Position numbers and translations under genes: made by a program. From positions 1 to 49,739 of the forward strand of contig CANRAZ010000010.1 in assembly GCA_947628705.1 (NCBI GenBank): DNA of 49,739 bases, read 5' to 3'. Below, one piece after another: positions 41,621-49,682 of this stretch (positions within the stretch are counted from its first letter, which is position 1; each line of letters begins with the position of its first letter). The notes beneath the pieces were generated by a model that saw only the letters and a program-made list of their open reading frames with translations, was not told the origin of the DNA and made no database searches. Source of the DNA: an uncultured Lachnospiraceae bacterium (lineage in GTDB: Bacteria; Bacillota; Clostridia; Lachnospirales; Lachnospiraceae).

Positions 41621-42497
41621 TTTGCGGCTCCGCTTTTCTTTTTACGCGGTACTGCTTGGGGGTAATTCCCTTCCATTTTTTAAATGTTTTGATTAGATGC
41701 GAGCAGTCTGAAAATCCGGTTTCCAGACTTATGTAGGTCAGGTCAAAATCCGTATAGAGAAGCAGATCCTCTGCCTTTGAGATCCGAATGAATTCCAGAT
41801 ATTCTTTACAGCTCCTTCCGTAGATCTGTTTGAAGGATTTTGCAAAGTAGGAATAGCTCATGCTGCACATATCTGCGAGATCCGATACTACAATGTGTTC
41901 CGACGAGTGGCTGTCGATATATTCGGTAATAGTTTCTACCGTGGTGTTGCTCCCTGTTCCTGCAAGCACAGTGTCCGTGTTAAATCCTCTCTTTTTCAGC
42001 ACGCGGATAAGAGCTATCAGAAAAGAGCAGAGAGAGGAATGAAGAACCATGTCATAGCCATAGTCAAGATTGTCAAGCTCTGTTTTACAGGTCTCAAAAA
42101 GCCTTCTCATCAGATCGTCAGGAAATTCGGATTCCAGAAAATGCAGAGAAAAGGAGGCATTCCGAGCCGCGTCAAAAAGCAGCCTGAGATTTGGAGTAGA
42201 GCTTCCGGGCATGGACAGTCTTCCTGTGTCAAATTTCAGTACGCCGTAGGTGAAGTCTTCATTATTTACAGAGGTTATGGAATGAATTGATTTTGGACAG
42301 AAAACAAACACGTCGCCACGGGAGAGAATATATGAGTTTCCGTCACAGGTGACGCTTATATGTCCGTCGAGAATTATTATGATTTCCATGTAGTAGTGCC
42401 AGTGAGAGTGTACGGGAAATCCGTCGTGGGAAGGAACTACCGTGAACGCCTCATAAGGCGACGTAAGTGTGTCGATGTATTCAAACAGCTTTGACAT
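41592..42497 (-). CDS. AraC-family transcriptional regulator with cupin sensor
   Basis: This 301-residue protein has an N-terminal cupin domain (about residues 10-100, with HSHWHYYMEIIIILDG and LSRGDVFVFCPKSIHSI), a middle linker, and a C-terminal AraC DNA-binding domain with two helix-turn-helix units (about 185-285, with HIVVSDLADMCSMSYSYFAKSFKQIYGRS and LTYISLETGFSDCSHLIKTFKKWKGITPKQYR). It probably senses a sugar and controls the divergent GH130 gene. ATG 42497 is preceded by AGGAG. Its 3' end overlaps the convergent trigger-factor-like gene by 29 bases and contains that operon's terminator. Confidence 0.92.
   Translation of the reverse strand: MSKLFEYIDTLTSPYEAFTVVPSHDGFPVHSHWHYYMEIIIILDGHISVTCDGNSYILSRGDVFVFCPKSIHSITSVNNEDFTYGVLKFDTGRLSMPGSSTPNLRLLFDAARNASFSLHFLESEFPDDLMRRLFETCKTELDNLDYGYDMVLHSSLCSFLIALIRVLKKRGFNTDTVLAGTGSNTTVETITEYIDSHSSEHIVVSDLADMCSMSYSYFAKSFKQIYGRSCKEYLEFIRISKAEDLLLYTDFDLTYISLETGFSDCSHLIKTFKKWKGITPKQYRVKRKAEPQISSANRSIQ
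41611..41643 (+). terminator. Terminator of the trigger-factor-like operon, inside the araC-type gene
   Basis: GCGGAGC (41611-41617) pairs with GCTCCGC (41627-41633) and is followed by TTTTCTTTTT. It overlaps the stop codon of the third trigger-factor-like gene and lies within the coding end of the convergent regulator gene. Confidence 0.8.
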
Positions 42498-42599
42498 GTT
42501 CGGTCTCCTAAATTATTAAAAAAATAGATTTATACAATTTTTGTACTATGTCATTATATCAAAGTTCATTATGTAATGCTATAGTAAATTTACAGATGC

Positions 42600-42633
42600 A
42601 GGGAACTGCAAAATGTTTTGAGGGAACTGCAAA
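42600..42633 (+). promoter_or_regulatory. Two 13-bp direct repeats 21 bp apart, candidate AraC-type operator
   Basis: AGGGAACTGCAAA occurs at 42600-42612 and again at 42621-42633, identical and two helical turns apart, the usual arrangement of AraC-family half-sites. They lie between the divergent regulator and the GH130 gene, just upstream of its ribosome binding site (AAAGGAG at 42642-42648). A -10-like TATAGT is at 42580-42585, with no good -35 box. Confidence 0.6.
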
Positions 42634-42655
42634 TAAGATTTAAAGGAGAAGAAAC

Positions 42656-43636
42656 ATGATTATTGGAGATAATTTACCAAACATGCCTTGGGAAGACAGA
42701 CCGGAAGGCTGCAGCGACATCGTGTGGCGTTACAGTGCTAACCCTATTATCGGAAGACACGCTATCCCAAGCGCAAACAGCGTATTTAACAGTGCGGTAG
42801 TTGCAAAGGACGGAGCTTTTGTCGGAGTTTTCAGAAGTGACGACAAGTGCATGAAGTCCCACCTCTTCCTCGGAAAGAGCAAGGACGCCGTTAACTGGGA
42901 TATTGAGCCTGACATCTTAAAGCTCTACGACGAGAAAACAGGAGAGTGCGTTGGAACGGCTGACGGCTATGACCCTCGTGTCTGCCTTATTGAGGACAAG
43001 TACTATGTAACATGGTGCGCACAGTTTGAAAAGTGGAAGGGACCTACGATCGGAGTAGCTTATTCTTATGATTTTAAGACGTTCTACAGACTGCCGAACG
43101 CTTTTCTCCCTTACAACAGAAACGGCGTTTTGTTCCCTAAGAAGATAAACGGCAAGTTCGTTATGTTCTCGCGTCCTTCTGACAACGGCCACACGCCTTT
43201 CGGCGATGTGTTTATCAGTCAGTCGCCTGACATGATCCACTGGGGCGATCACCATCATGTCCTTGAGCCTACAGAGTGGGCATGGACAAAGGTAGGCGCA
43301 GGCCCGATTCCTATTGAAATCGACGAAGGCTGGCTCATGATTTATCACGGCGTTGCACAGACCTGCAACTGCATGATTTACTCAATGGGTGCTGCGATTC
43401 TTGACAAGGAAGAGCCTTGGAAGGTTAAGTATCGCTGCCGTCCTTACATTCTTCATCCTGAAACAATGTATGAGTGCGTTGGCGACGTTCCTAATGTTTG
43501 CTTCCCATGCGCAACCCTTCATGATGCGGCAACAGGACGTATCGCGATCTACTACGGCGCGGCAGACACGGTTGTTGCTCTTGCGTTTACGCAGGTTGAC
43601 GAGCTTGTTGATTTCATTAAAAAGAACGCAATGTGA
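42656..43636 (+). CDS. GH130-family glycoside phosphorylase
   Basis: This 326-residue protein of the GH130 five-bladed propeller family phosphorolyses beta-mannosides and releases mannose 1-phosphate. Evidence is NPIIGRHAIPSANSVFNSAVV at the N-terminus, GYDPRVCLIEDKYYVTW with the catalytic aspartate, NGVLFPKKINGKFVMFSRPSD, and the phosphate-site GWLMIYHGVA followed by ILDKEEPWKV. The sequence fits the mannooligosaccharide or mannosylglucose phosphorylase types, and which one is not certain. It has no signal peptide and acts in the cytoplasm. Codon choice looks highly optimised compared with neighbours, suggesting high expression. The divergent AraC regulator is its likely controller. Confidence 0.9.
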   Translation: MIIGDNLPNMPWEDRPEGCSDIVWRYSANPIIGRHAIPSANSVFNSAVVAKDGAFVGVFRSDDKCMKSHLFLGKSKDAVNWDIEPDILKLYDEKTGECVGTADGYDPRVCLIEDKYYVTWCAQFEKWKGPTIGVAYSYDFKTFYRLPNAFLPYNRNGVLFPKKINGKFVMFSRPSDNGHTPFGDVFISQSPDMIHWGDHHHVLEPTEWAWTKVGAGPIPIEIDEGWLMIYHGVAQTCNCMIYSMGAAILDKEEPWKVKYRCRPYILHPETMYECVGDVPNVCFPCATLHDAATGRIAIYYGAADTVVALAFTQVDELVDFIKKNAM

Positions 43637-43685
43637 TCAAAAAGCAAATGTATAAACAACGTACTGATTTATAAGAGTTTAACGG

Positions 43686-43726
43686 CTCCTCCGTGTTCCC
43701 GTTTTTGGGTATGCGGAGGAGTTTTT
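43686..43726 (+). terminator. Terminator of the GH130 gene
   Basis: CTCCTCCG (43686-43693) pairs with CGGAGGAG (43714-43721) and is followed by TTTTT. A second weaker hairpin GGCGC...GCGCC (43791-43810) followed by GTTATTTTTT lies before the end of the convergent gene. Confidence 0.85.
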
Positions 43727-43733
43727 GCGCATT

Positions 43734-43774
43734 AAAAAGGCTTGAGTTGAAAAAGGCTTGGGACGAAGGCTTGC
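43734..43774. repeat. Short AAAAAGGCTTG repeats
   Basis: AAAAAGGCTTG occurs at 43734 and 43750, and a shorter AAGGCTTG at 43766. They sit between convergent genes, after the GH130 terminator. Confidence 0.6.
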
Positions 43775-43822
43775 GATAGGGTTATTATAAGGCGCAGCTG
43801 CTTAAGCGCCGTTATTTTTTGG

Positions 43823-45169
43823 TTACCGTGTATTGATCTCAACCAAAGCGTCTGAAATCCCGCTCTCGGTTTTCAGAAAGTTTTCTACGGTTTTTATTTC
43901 GTCATAAGTAAGGGCTTTGTCAGCGTATGCGGTTAAAAGTATGTAGTCATTGGTTCCGTCCGACATAAGACCGCACTTGACGTCGGAAAGCTTTGTAAAT
44001 ATCGCTTTCGCTTTATTTGCGATCGAACTGCTGTCGATTTGTCCTTCAAGCTTTTGGGACAGCTCTTCGTTGCTGCTTTTGGCATCTTCGAGCTGTTCGT
44101 TAAGCTCACGTATCGTATTTTCCTGAATTGCAATTGTTACCCTGTCGTCGTCCTCGCCCTCAAACTGCCTGTTTTGTGTTACATGAAGCGTAAAATCCTT
44201 TAAATCATAGTCGGCAAGTTTGGCTTCAAGCTCGGATATCCTTGAATCGGAAAGCTGAACCCCAACAAGAGATACTGATATCTTTTTTTCCATGCTGTCA
44301 ACGCGGCTGCCTACGAGCTGAGTATCGGCGAAGACAAATTCCGAATTAAGATAGTTATTGATATTACGCTCCTGAATTGACGAATAGACCGTAAGCACTC
44401 CGAAAATCACGCTTGGAATGACTGTTACAATAATCAGGGTCGTGATTATACGGTGGATTCTTTTCTGCTTTTTTGCGTCAAGCTCACGTATCGCAGGAAC
44501 ACCAAGAAGCTTTGTTACAAGCAAAGCGGAAAGAGCTATAAAAAGAGTGTTGATAATAAAGAGATAAAGCGCGCCGAATACGAACTGAGCCTGCCTTGTG
44601 GCAAAACCGTAGCCGGCGGTACAGATCGGAGGCATAAGCGCCGTTGCAATCGCCACGCCGGGAATTACGTTGCTGGATTTTTGTCTGGTGTTTCCTATTG
44701 CTCCGGCAATACCGCCGAACAGAGCTATCATAACGTCCCAGAGCGTAGGGCTTGTACGAGCTATCATTTCGCTTGTGGCAGTTTTTAGCGGAGAGAGTGC
44801 AAAATACAGCGTAGACGTTAAGAGACTGATAACAACCTGCGTCCCGAAACGTGTCGCCGCATGCCGGAACATTGACAGGTCGCTTATCGCCAGCGAGTAG
44901 CCCATTGTAAGTATACCGCTCATCAGGGGCGAAACAAGCATTGCGCCGATGATCACGGCGGTTGAATTAACATTCAGTCCGATCGATGCGATAAGTATGG
45001 CCATTATCAGGATCCACATGTTGGCTCCGTGTATGACGGTGTTTTCCTCCATCATGTCGTGAAGAGCATCATAATTAAGCATATTGCTGCGCATATCAAG
45101 AAGCCTGCTGAAATATGCCTTGACGGGGCGGTTCTTTTTGCCGGCTTCTTTTTTGTTTTCATTTTCCAT
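43823..45169 (-). CDS. DUF389 membrane protein
   Basis: This 448-residue protein has the DUF389/TIGR00341 membrane domain in its N-terminal two thirds, with about six or seven segments and the hallmark GLNVNSTAVIIGAMLVSPLMSGILTMGYSLAISD, followed by GVAIATALMPPICTAGYG. The C-terminal 180 residues are soluble: two small alpha/beta regions joined by a coiled coil (about 355-385). The function of DUF389 proteins is not established. ATG 45169 lies under a candidate promoter, and the gene is alone in its transcription unit, converging on the GH130 gene. Confidence 0.9.
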   Translation of the reverse strand: MENENKKEAGKKNRPVKAYFSRLLDMRSNMLNYDALHDMMEENTVIHGANMWILIMAILIASIGLNVNSTAVIIGAMLVSPLMSGILTMGYSLAISDLSMFRHAATRFGTQVVISLLTSTLYFALSPLKTATSEMIARTSPTLWDVMIALFGGIAGAIGNTRQKSSNVIPGVAIATALMPPICTAGYGFATRQAQFVFGALYLFIINTLFIALSALLVTKLLGVPAIRELDAKKQKRIHRIITTLIIVTVIPSVIFGVLTVYSSIQERNINNYLNSEFVFADTQLVGSRVDSMEKKISVSLVGVQLSDSRISELEAKLADYDLKDFTLHVTQNRQFEGEDDDRVTIAIQENTIRELNEQLEDAKSSNEELSQKLEGQIDSSSIANKAKAIFTKLSDVKCGLMSDGTNDYILLTAYADKALTYDEIKTVENFLKTESGISDALVEINTR

Positions 45170-45216
45170 GTCTTTGCTCCGTTATTATTTTCCTGCTGAA
45201 ATTGCTTTATGTCGAG

Positions 45217-45245
45217 ATTGTAATCCTATTTTAAAGAAAGTGCAA
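45217..45245 (-). promoter_or_regulatory. Candidate promoter of the DUF389 gene
   Basis: On the minus strand, TTGCAC (45245-45240) and TACAAT (45222-45217) are 17 bp apart, about 50 bases upstream of the start codon. Confidence 0.55.
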
Positions 45246-45280
45246 GCATGAAATTAGTAACGGCTCAGCAGGGAAAATAA

Positions 45281-45309
45281 TTGCTTTATTTGATTTTTTG
45301 ATGTATATT
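45281..45309 (+). promoter_or_regulatory. Candidate promoter of the membrane protein/esterase pair
   Basis: TTGCTT (45281-45286) and TATATT (45304-45309) are 17 bp apart, about 90 bases upstream of the next plus-strand start. It is divergent from the DUF389 promoter. Confidence 0.5.
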
Positions 45310-45397
45310 GTTCTTTGTAAAACTGAATGGAATATATTCGGCTCTTGCTTCGCAAAATAAAACATGAAAAACCGGCGAATTATACGGAGGGGAAAAT

Positions 45398-47149
45398 ATG
45401 TCTGACAACAAAAAACACAGCGATTTGTTTTGCAATATTATTTCAGCGGTAATCACGCTGGCGTTTATTGCAGTTCATTTTTACATCAGTCTGCCTGCGA
45501 TCAACATTCATACAGCTGGCTTCTGGTTTCTTCTGATATTTTATACGGCGGTTTACATGGCGATTTCTGCTGTAATCCGTGCAATAAATACCGGCGGACG
45601 CATAGCAGGAGGCGGATGGAGCGTCGAGCAGAACCGGGCAGGCCGCCGTTTTGGCAAATCTGTTGATATAAGTCTTACAGGATTCCATCCGGTTACGAAA
45701 GCCGGTCTTGCGATAATCGCCTTATGTTTCCTTATTGTAATTTTGGGCGAAATCTTTTCGTCGGCTATTTTCAGAGCAGGGACATATTCCTCTGTAATAA
45801 ATATTCAGACTGCCGATTTTGACGAGGATATGCCTGAAACCAACGAGATAACTGACATCGCTTTGATGGATACTGATTCTGCAAGGATAATCGGCAACAG
45901 AGCTCTCGGCAATCTGTCAGATGTGGTTTCACAGTACGAGGTAAGCACCCAGTACACTCAGATAAACTATAAGGATACTCCGCAGAAGGTTGCAAACCTT
46001 GAATATAACGGTTTTTTTAAGTGGATCAACAACAAATCAAAGGGAGTGCCGGGTTATATTATGGTAGACCCGGTAAAAAATGTTGCAAATTATGTAAAGC
46101 TTGAAAAAGCGCTTAAGTACGTACCAAGTGCTTACTTTAACGAGAATCTGTACAGAGAGCTCAGATTTTCTTATCCGACAAAAATTTTCGACAGCTGTTA
46201 CTTTGAAATAAATGAGGAGGGCAATCCCTACTACATTGTCTCATGTCTTGCTCCTAAGGCGGGGCTTTTCGGCGCAATGGACGTAAGCGAGGTTATAATT
46301 TTTGACCCTTGCGACGGAACCTCAGAATTATATTCGGTCGGAGACGTGCCTCAGTGGGTCGATATAGTTTACACCGGAGACCTTGCAAGCAGAAAATATA
46401 ACTGGTACGGAACTCTTTCAGGCGGTTTTATTAACAGCCTTATCGGACAGAAGGACTGTAAGCAGACTACGGACGACTACGGTTATATTATGATAGATGA
46501 CGACGTCTGGTACTACACCGGAATTACCAGCGTCATTTCCGATGAGAGCAATATCGGATTTATTCTTACCAATGCAAGGACAGGGCAGTATAAGTACTAC
46601 CCGATGGTCGGAGCCGAGGAGCATTCCGCAATGGCTGCGGCAGAGGGCGAGGTTCAGGAAAAGGGCTATGCCGCTTCCTTCCCTTGTCTGATAAATGTGG
46701 CTGACGAGGCAACCTACATTCTTGTGCTTAAAGACAACAACGGTCTTGTTAAGCTTTATGCGCTTGTAAATGTTGAAAATTACAGCTTTGTTGCAACGGG
46801 AGAATCACAGGCGGAGGCAATAGCAGCCTACAAGAAGCTTCTGATAAGCAACAACATCATTTCGGAGGATACCGAAATAATTGAGGACGTGCCTGAAGAT
46901 GGCGGCGAACCTGATATCGAGTACGTTGAAACCAATGTGACGGTTAAAGAAGTCAGATTTGCAGCCGTGGACGGTTCAACCTTCATATATCTTATTTCAG
47001 AGGACGGAAGGCTTTACAAGTCAGAGGTTGCCGAAAATGAAACCGTAATGCTTATTGAGGCAGGAATGGAGCTTAAGCTGTACGCTGCCGAGTCTGAAAC
47101 GGAGAATGTTTACGTGTTTAAAAACTGGGAGGTTAGGGTAAATGAGTAA
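45398..47149 (+). CDS. Membrane protein with large extracytoplasmic domain, unknown function
   Basis: I do not recognise a family for this 583-residue protein. The N-terminal 130 residues hold three hydrophobic segments (about residues 12-30, 40-62 and 101-128), with a basic cytoplasmic stretch between the second and third. The remaining 450 residues should lie outside the cell. They contain repeated beta-rich blocks with many aromatic residues, including a NVANYVKLEKALKYVPSAYFNENLYRELRFSYP region, and an acidic insertion near 505-515 (EDVPEDGGEPD). It could bind or sense an external ligand. GGAGGGG precedes ATG 45398. The esterase gene starts inside its last codons. Confidence 0.75.
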   Translation: MSDNKKHSDLFCNIISAVITLAFIAVHFYISLPAINIHTAGFWFLLIFYTAVYMAISAVIRAINTGGRIAGGGWSVEQNRAGRRFGKSVDISLTGFHPVTKAGLAIIALCFLIVILGEIFSSAIFRAGTYSSVINIQTADFDEDMPETNEITDIALMDTDSARIIGNRALGNLSDVVSQYEVSTQYTQINYKDTPQKVANLEYNGFFKWINNKSKGVPGYIMVDPVKNVANYVKLEKALKYVPSAYFNENLYRELRFSYPTKIFDSCYFEINEEGNPYYIVSCLAPKAGLFGAMDVSEVIIFDPCDGTSELYSVGDVPQWVDIVYTGDLASRKYNWYGTLSGGFINSLIGQKDCKQTTDDYGYIMIDDDVWYYTGITSVISDESNIGFILTNARTGQYKYYPMVGAEEHSAMAAAEGEVQEKGYAASFPCLINVADEATYILVLKDNNGLVKLYALVNVENYSFVATGESQAEAIAAYKKLLISNNIISEDTEIIEDVPEDGGEPDIEYVETNVTVKEVRFAAVDGSTFIYLISEDGRLYKSEVAENETVMLIEAGMELKLYAAESETENVYVFKNWEVRVNE

Positions 47150-48734
47150 ATTTAAAACAGCTTCGGTGTTCAGCAGCAGCATGGTGCTGCAGAGGAACAA
47201 GCCGATTGCCGTTTTCGGTGAAGGCGAAAACGGAAGAACCGTGACGGCGGTTCTTACATATTTAACCGAAAACGGAGCCGAAAGCGTTTCTGCAAGCACG
47301 GCAGTAAACGACGGGAGGTGGATTTTATATCTCCCTGAGATGTCGGAAAACGAAGACTGCACGCTTACCGTAAGCGACGGAGAAAATTCAAAAGAGTTTA
47401 CCGACGTTGCGATAGGTGAGGTTTGGCTGTGCGGCGGTCAGTCGAATATGGAGCTTGAGCTGCAGAATATGAAAGGCGGAGAGGAGCACCTTGAAAACGA
47501 TAATCCGAACGTAAGGTTTTACTATACCCAAAAGAACGGCTTTATCGACGAAGCCTTTCTTAGAAATGAAGAAATGATGGTCTGGAAAAGATTTGACAGC
47601 GAGTCGGCAAGGTGCTGGTCGGCTGTCGGATATCTCTTCGGTAAGCGGCTGTCGGAGGCTTTAGGAGTTACGGTAGGGCTTATCGGCTGTAATTGGGGAG
47701 GAACCAGCGCGAGCGCATGGATGAGCAAGGAATATCTGGCTTCGGATAAGGACACAAATACATACCTTGAGGATTATTACAAGCTGATTGCCGGAAAATC
47801 AAGGGAAGAGCAGATCAAGGAATATGACGATTATATCGCATTTGAAGCGGAGTGGAATGAAAAGTGCGCGAAGTGCTATGAAGAGAATCCGTCGATAAGC
47901 TGGGACGAGGTACAGGAGAAAATCGGCGTGTGCGAATGGCCGGGACCGATGGGCTGCAAAAATCCGTTCAGGCCGTGCGGATTATATGAGACGATGCTGA
48001 ACCGCGTTACTCCGTATTCCATTAAAGGCTGGTTGTATTATCAGGGAGAGTCGGACGACCACAAACCGGCTTACTACTACAAGATGATGGATCTGCTTAT
48101 TAAACAGTGGAGACACGACTGGAATGATGAAGAAATGCCGTTTCTGTTTGTGCAGCTTCCGGGGCATCAGTATTCGTCGGACCCCGATTACAAGCATTGG
48201 TGCGTTATCAGGGAAGCGCAGGCGCAAATTGCAGAAACAGTGAAGAATACAGGAATGGCTGTTATAATAGATTCAGGCGAATTCAACGAGATACACCCTA
48301 AGGATAAAGAGCCTGTCGGGGACAGGCTTTACAGACAGGCTATGAACAAGGTTTATGGCAAAATGAGAGACGAGGAAGCAGAAAGCCCGTCATTTAAGTC
48401 TTTTGAAGTAAAGGGAGACAAAGTGATCGTCAGCTTTAACAATGCCGGAAGAAAGCTTGTTGTAAAGGGCGGCAAAATAAACGGCTTTGAGCTTGCAGGC
48501 GCAGACATGGTATACCATGCGGCAGAGGCGGAGCTTCGGGGCACGGAGGCTGCGGTCGTAAGCGATGAGGTCAAGGAGCCTGTCGCCGTGCGTTATCTGT
48601 GGACGAACTATCCGAAGGATGGAGTAAATCTTTACAGCTCCTACGGACTGCCCGTAGCGCCTTTCAGAAGCACCACGGCAGGAGACGGCTATCTGCATCA
48701 CGAAAACAAGATCCGGCAGGTTATGGAACTGTAG
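47142..48734 (+). CDS. Sialate O-acetylesterase-type SGNH hydrolase
   Basis: This 530-residue protein of the SASA/SGNH family has the nucleophile motif CGGQSNMELE (Ser about 101), a WGGTSASAWMS block, KGWLYYQGESD, and the distal EIHP motif (His about 385) of the catalytic dyad. It should remove O-acetyl groups from sugars such as sialic acid, or from acetylated hemicellulose. It has no signal peptide, so it acts on imported sugars. The start overlaps the preceding gene by eight bases, indicating co-translation. The GH130 gene nearby suggests acetylated mannan-derived sugars, but the link is inferred. Confidence 0.88.
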   Translation: MSKFKTASVFSSSMVLQRNKPIAVFGEGENGRTVTAVLTYLTENGAESVSASTAVNDGRWILYLPEMSENEDCTLTVSDGENSKEFTDVAIGEVWLCGGQSNMELELQNMKGGEEHLENDNPNVRFYYTQKNGFIDEAFLRNEEMMVWKRFDSESARCWSAVGYLFGKRLSEALGVTVGLIGCNWGGTSASAWMSKEYLASDKDTNTYLEDYYKLIAGKSREEQIKEYDDYIAFEAEWNEKCAKCYEENPSISWDEVQEKIGVCEWPGPMGCKNPFRPCGLYETMLNRVTPYSIKGWLYYQGESDDHKPAYYYKMMDLLIKQWRHDWNDEEMPFLFVQLPGHQYSSDPDYKHWCVIREAQAQIAETVKNTGMAVIIDSGEFNEIHPKDKEPVGDRLYRQAMNKVYGKMRDEEAESPSFKSFEVKGDKVIVSFNNAGRKLVVKGGKINGFELAGADMVYHAAEAELRGTEAAVVSDEVKEPVAVRYLWTNYPKDGVNLYSSYGLPVAPFRSTTAGDGYLHHENKIRQVMEL

Positions 48735-48741
48735 CAGGCTG

Positions 48742-49515
48742 TTAAAGACAAAGCTGCGTTTTCAAGTAATCCATTAAATCGTTAAAATCTCCGTGAGGGT
48801 AAAGGCTTATGTCTTTGCCCTCTCTATTTATCAGACAGTCCGTAAGAAGAAATACCCTCATGCCGAGAGATTCAGCCGCCATATCCTCTGAAACATCGTT
48901 TCCGACCATGATGCATTCCTCCGGGGCACAGTTTATCTTACTGAGAATTTCTGTGTAATATGCAGGATTAGGCTTGCTGTAGCTGCTGTTTTCGTATGTA
49001 GTGTAAAGCTCAAAAATGTCAGGGGAAAGTCCTGCCCAGCGTATCCTGCTTTCGGTCGCCACGGCGGGGAAAATCGGATTCGTAGCTAAAACGACTCGGA
49101 CTCCGTTTTCCTTCAGGAACCCGATTGTTTTAGCGGCAAGCGGATTAAAACCGCAAACGGCCTTCGCGTTCTGGAATTCGTTTCTGTAAAAATCCTCAAA
49201 AAGAGGAATATCGTCAAGGGATTTTTCTCCGTGTATCTCCGAAAAGCATTTCCAAAATACGTCGCTGTTTAAGCCGGAGCCGTTATTGTTTACCATGGCG
49301 GCCGTTCCCTTCCAGACACTGTCAATAAGCGTTTTCGAATCATATCCGATTGGAGCAAATTTTTCAGCCAGATATTTAAAATAGGTTTTTACGAAAAAAT
49401 CCTGATCCATCGGAAGAAGCGTGCCGTCGAGGTCAAATAGCACGGCAGTTGTTGTATTTGGTTTATTCTTACCGTTTTTACCGTTTGATAAATTCATGCT
49501 GTATGGGGCGTTCAT
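48742..49515 (-). CDS. HAD-superfamily hydrolase
   Basis: This 257-residue phosphatase-type protein has motif I FDLDGTLLPMD (Asp28 and Asp30), a helical cap (about 40-125), motif II VVLATNP, motif III lysine in YSKPNPAYY, and motif IV MVGNDVSEDMAAESLG. The substrate is unknown. The 20 residues before motif I are Asn/Lys/Gly-rich (GKNGKNKPN), unlike relatives. ATG 49515 has AAAGGA about ten bases upstream. An internal ATG six codons on is possible. Its stop is only seven bases from the esterase stop on the other strand. Confidence 0.88.
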   Translation of the reverse strand: MNAPYSMNLSNGKNGKNKPNTTTAVLFDLDGTLLPMDQDFFVKTYFKYLAEKFAPIGYDSKTLIDSVWKGTAAMVNNNGSGLNSDVFWKCFSEIHGEKSLDDIPLFEDFYRNEFQNAKAVCGFNPLAAKTIGFLKENGVRVVLATNPIFPAVATESRIRWAGLSPDIFELYTTYENSSYSKPNPAYYTEILSKINCAPEECIMVGNDVSEDMAAESLGMRVFLLTDCLINREGKDISLYPHGDFNDLMDYLKTQLCL

Positions 49516-49622
49516 GGTCGTTGTTTCCTTTGCAAAAGTTTTATATTTCGTTACAGCATATTGAAATTTGCCGTATAGAAGACGTTATAAAAGGGTAAAT
49601 TATAAGTGTGCTGTACTGGGAA

Positions 49623-49651
49623 AGTATAGCAAACAAAAGAATTGATGTCAA
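49623..49651 (-). promoter_or_regulatory. Promoter of the HAD hydrolase gene
   Basis: On the minus strand, TTGACA (49651-49646) and TATACT (49628-49623) are 17 bp apart. The -35 box is one arm of a palindrome shared with the opposite promoter. Confidence 0.7.
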
Positions 49652-49653
49652 TG

Positions 49654-49682
49654 TTGACAGAGATATAAACGGCGGCTAAAAT
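49654..49682 (+). promoter_or_regulatory. Divergent promoter leading out of the window
   Basis: TTGACA (49654-49659) and TAAAAT (49677-49682) are 17 bp apart. It points to a plus-strand gene beyond the right edge. No start codon of that gene is visible in the last 57 bases. Confidence 0.65.
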
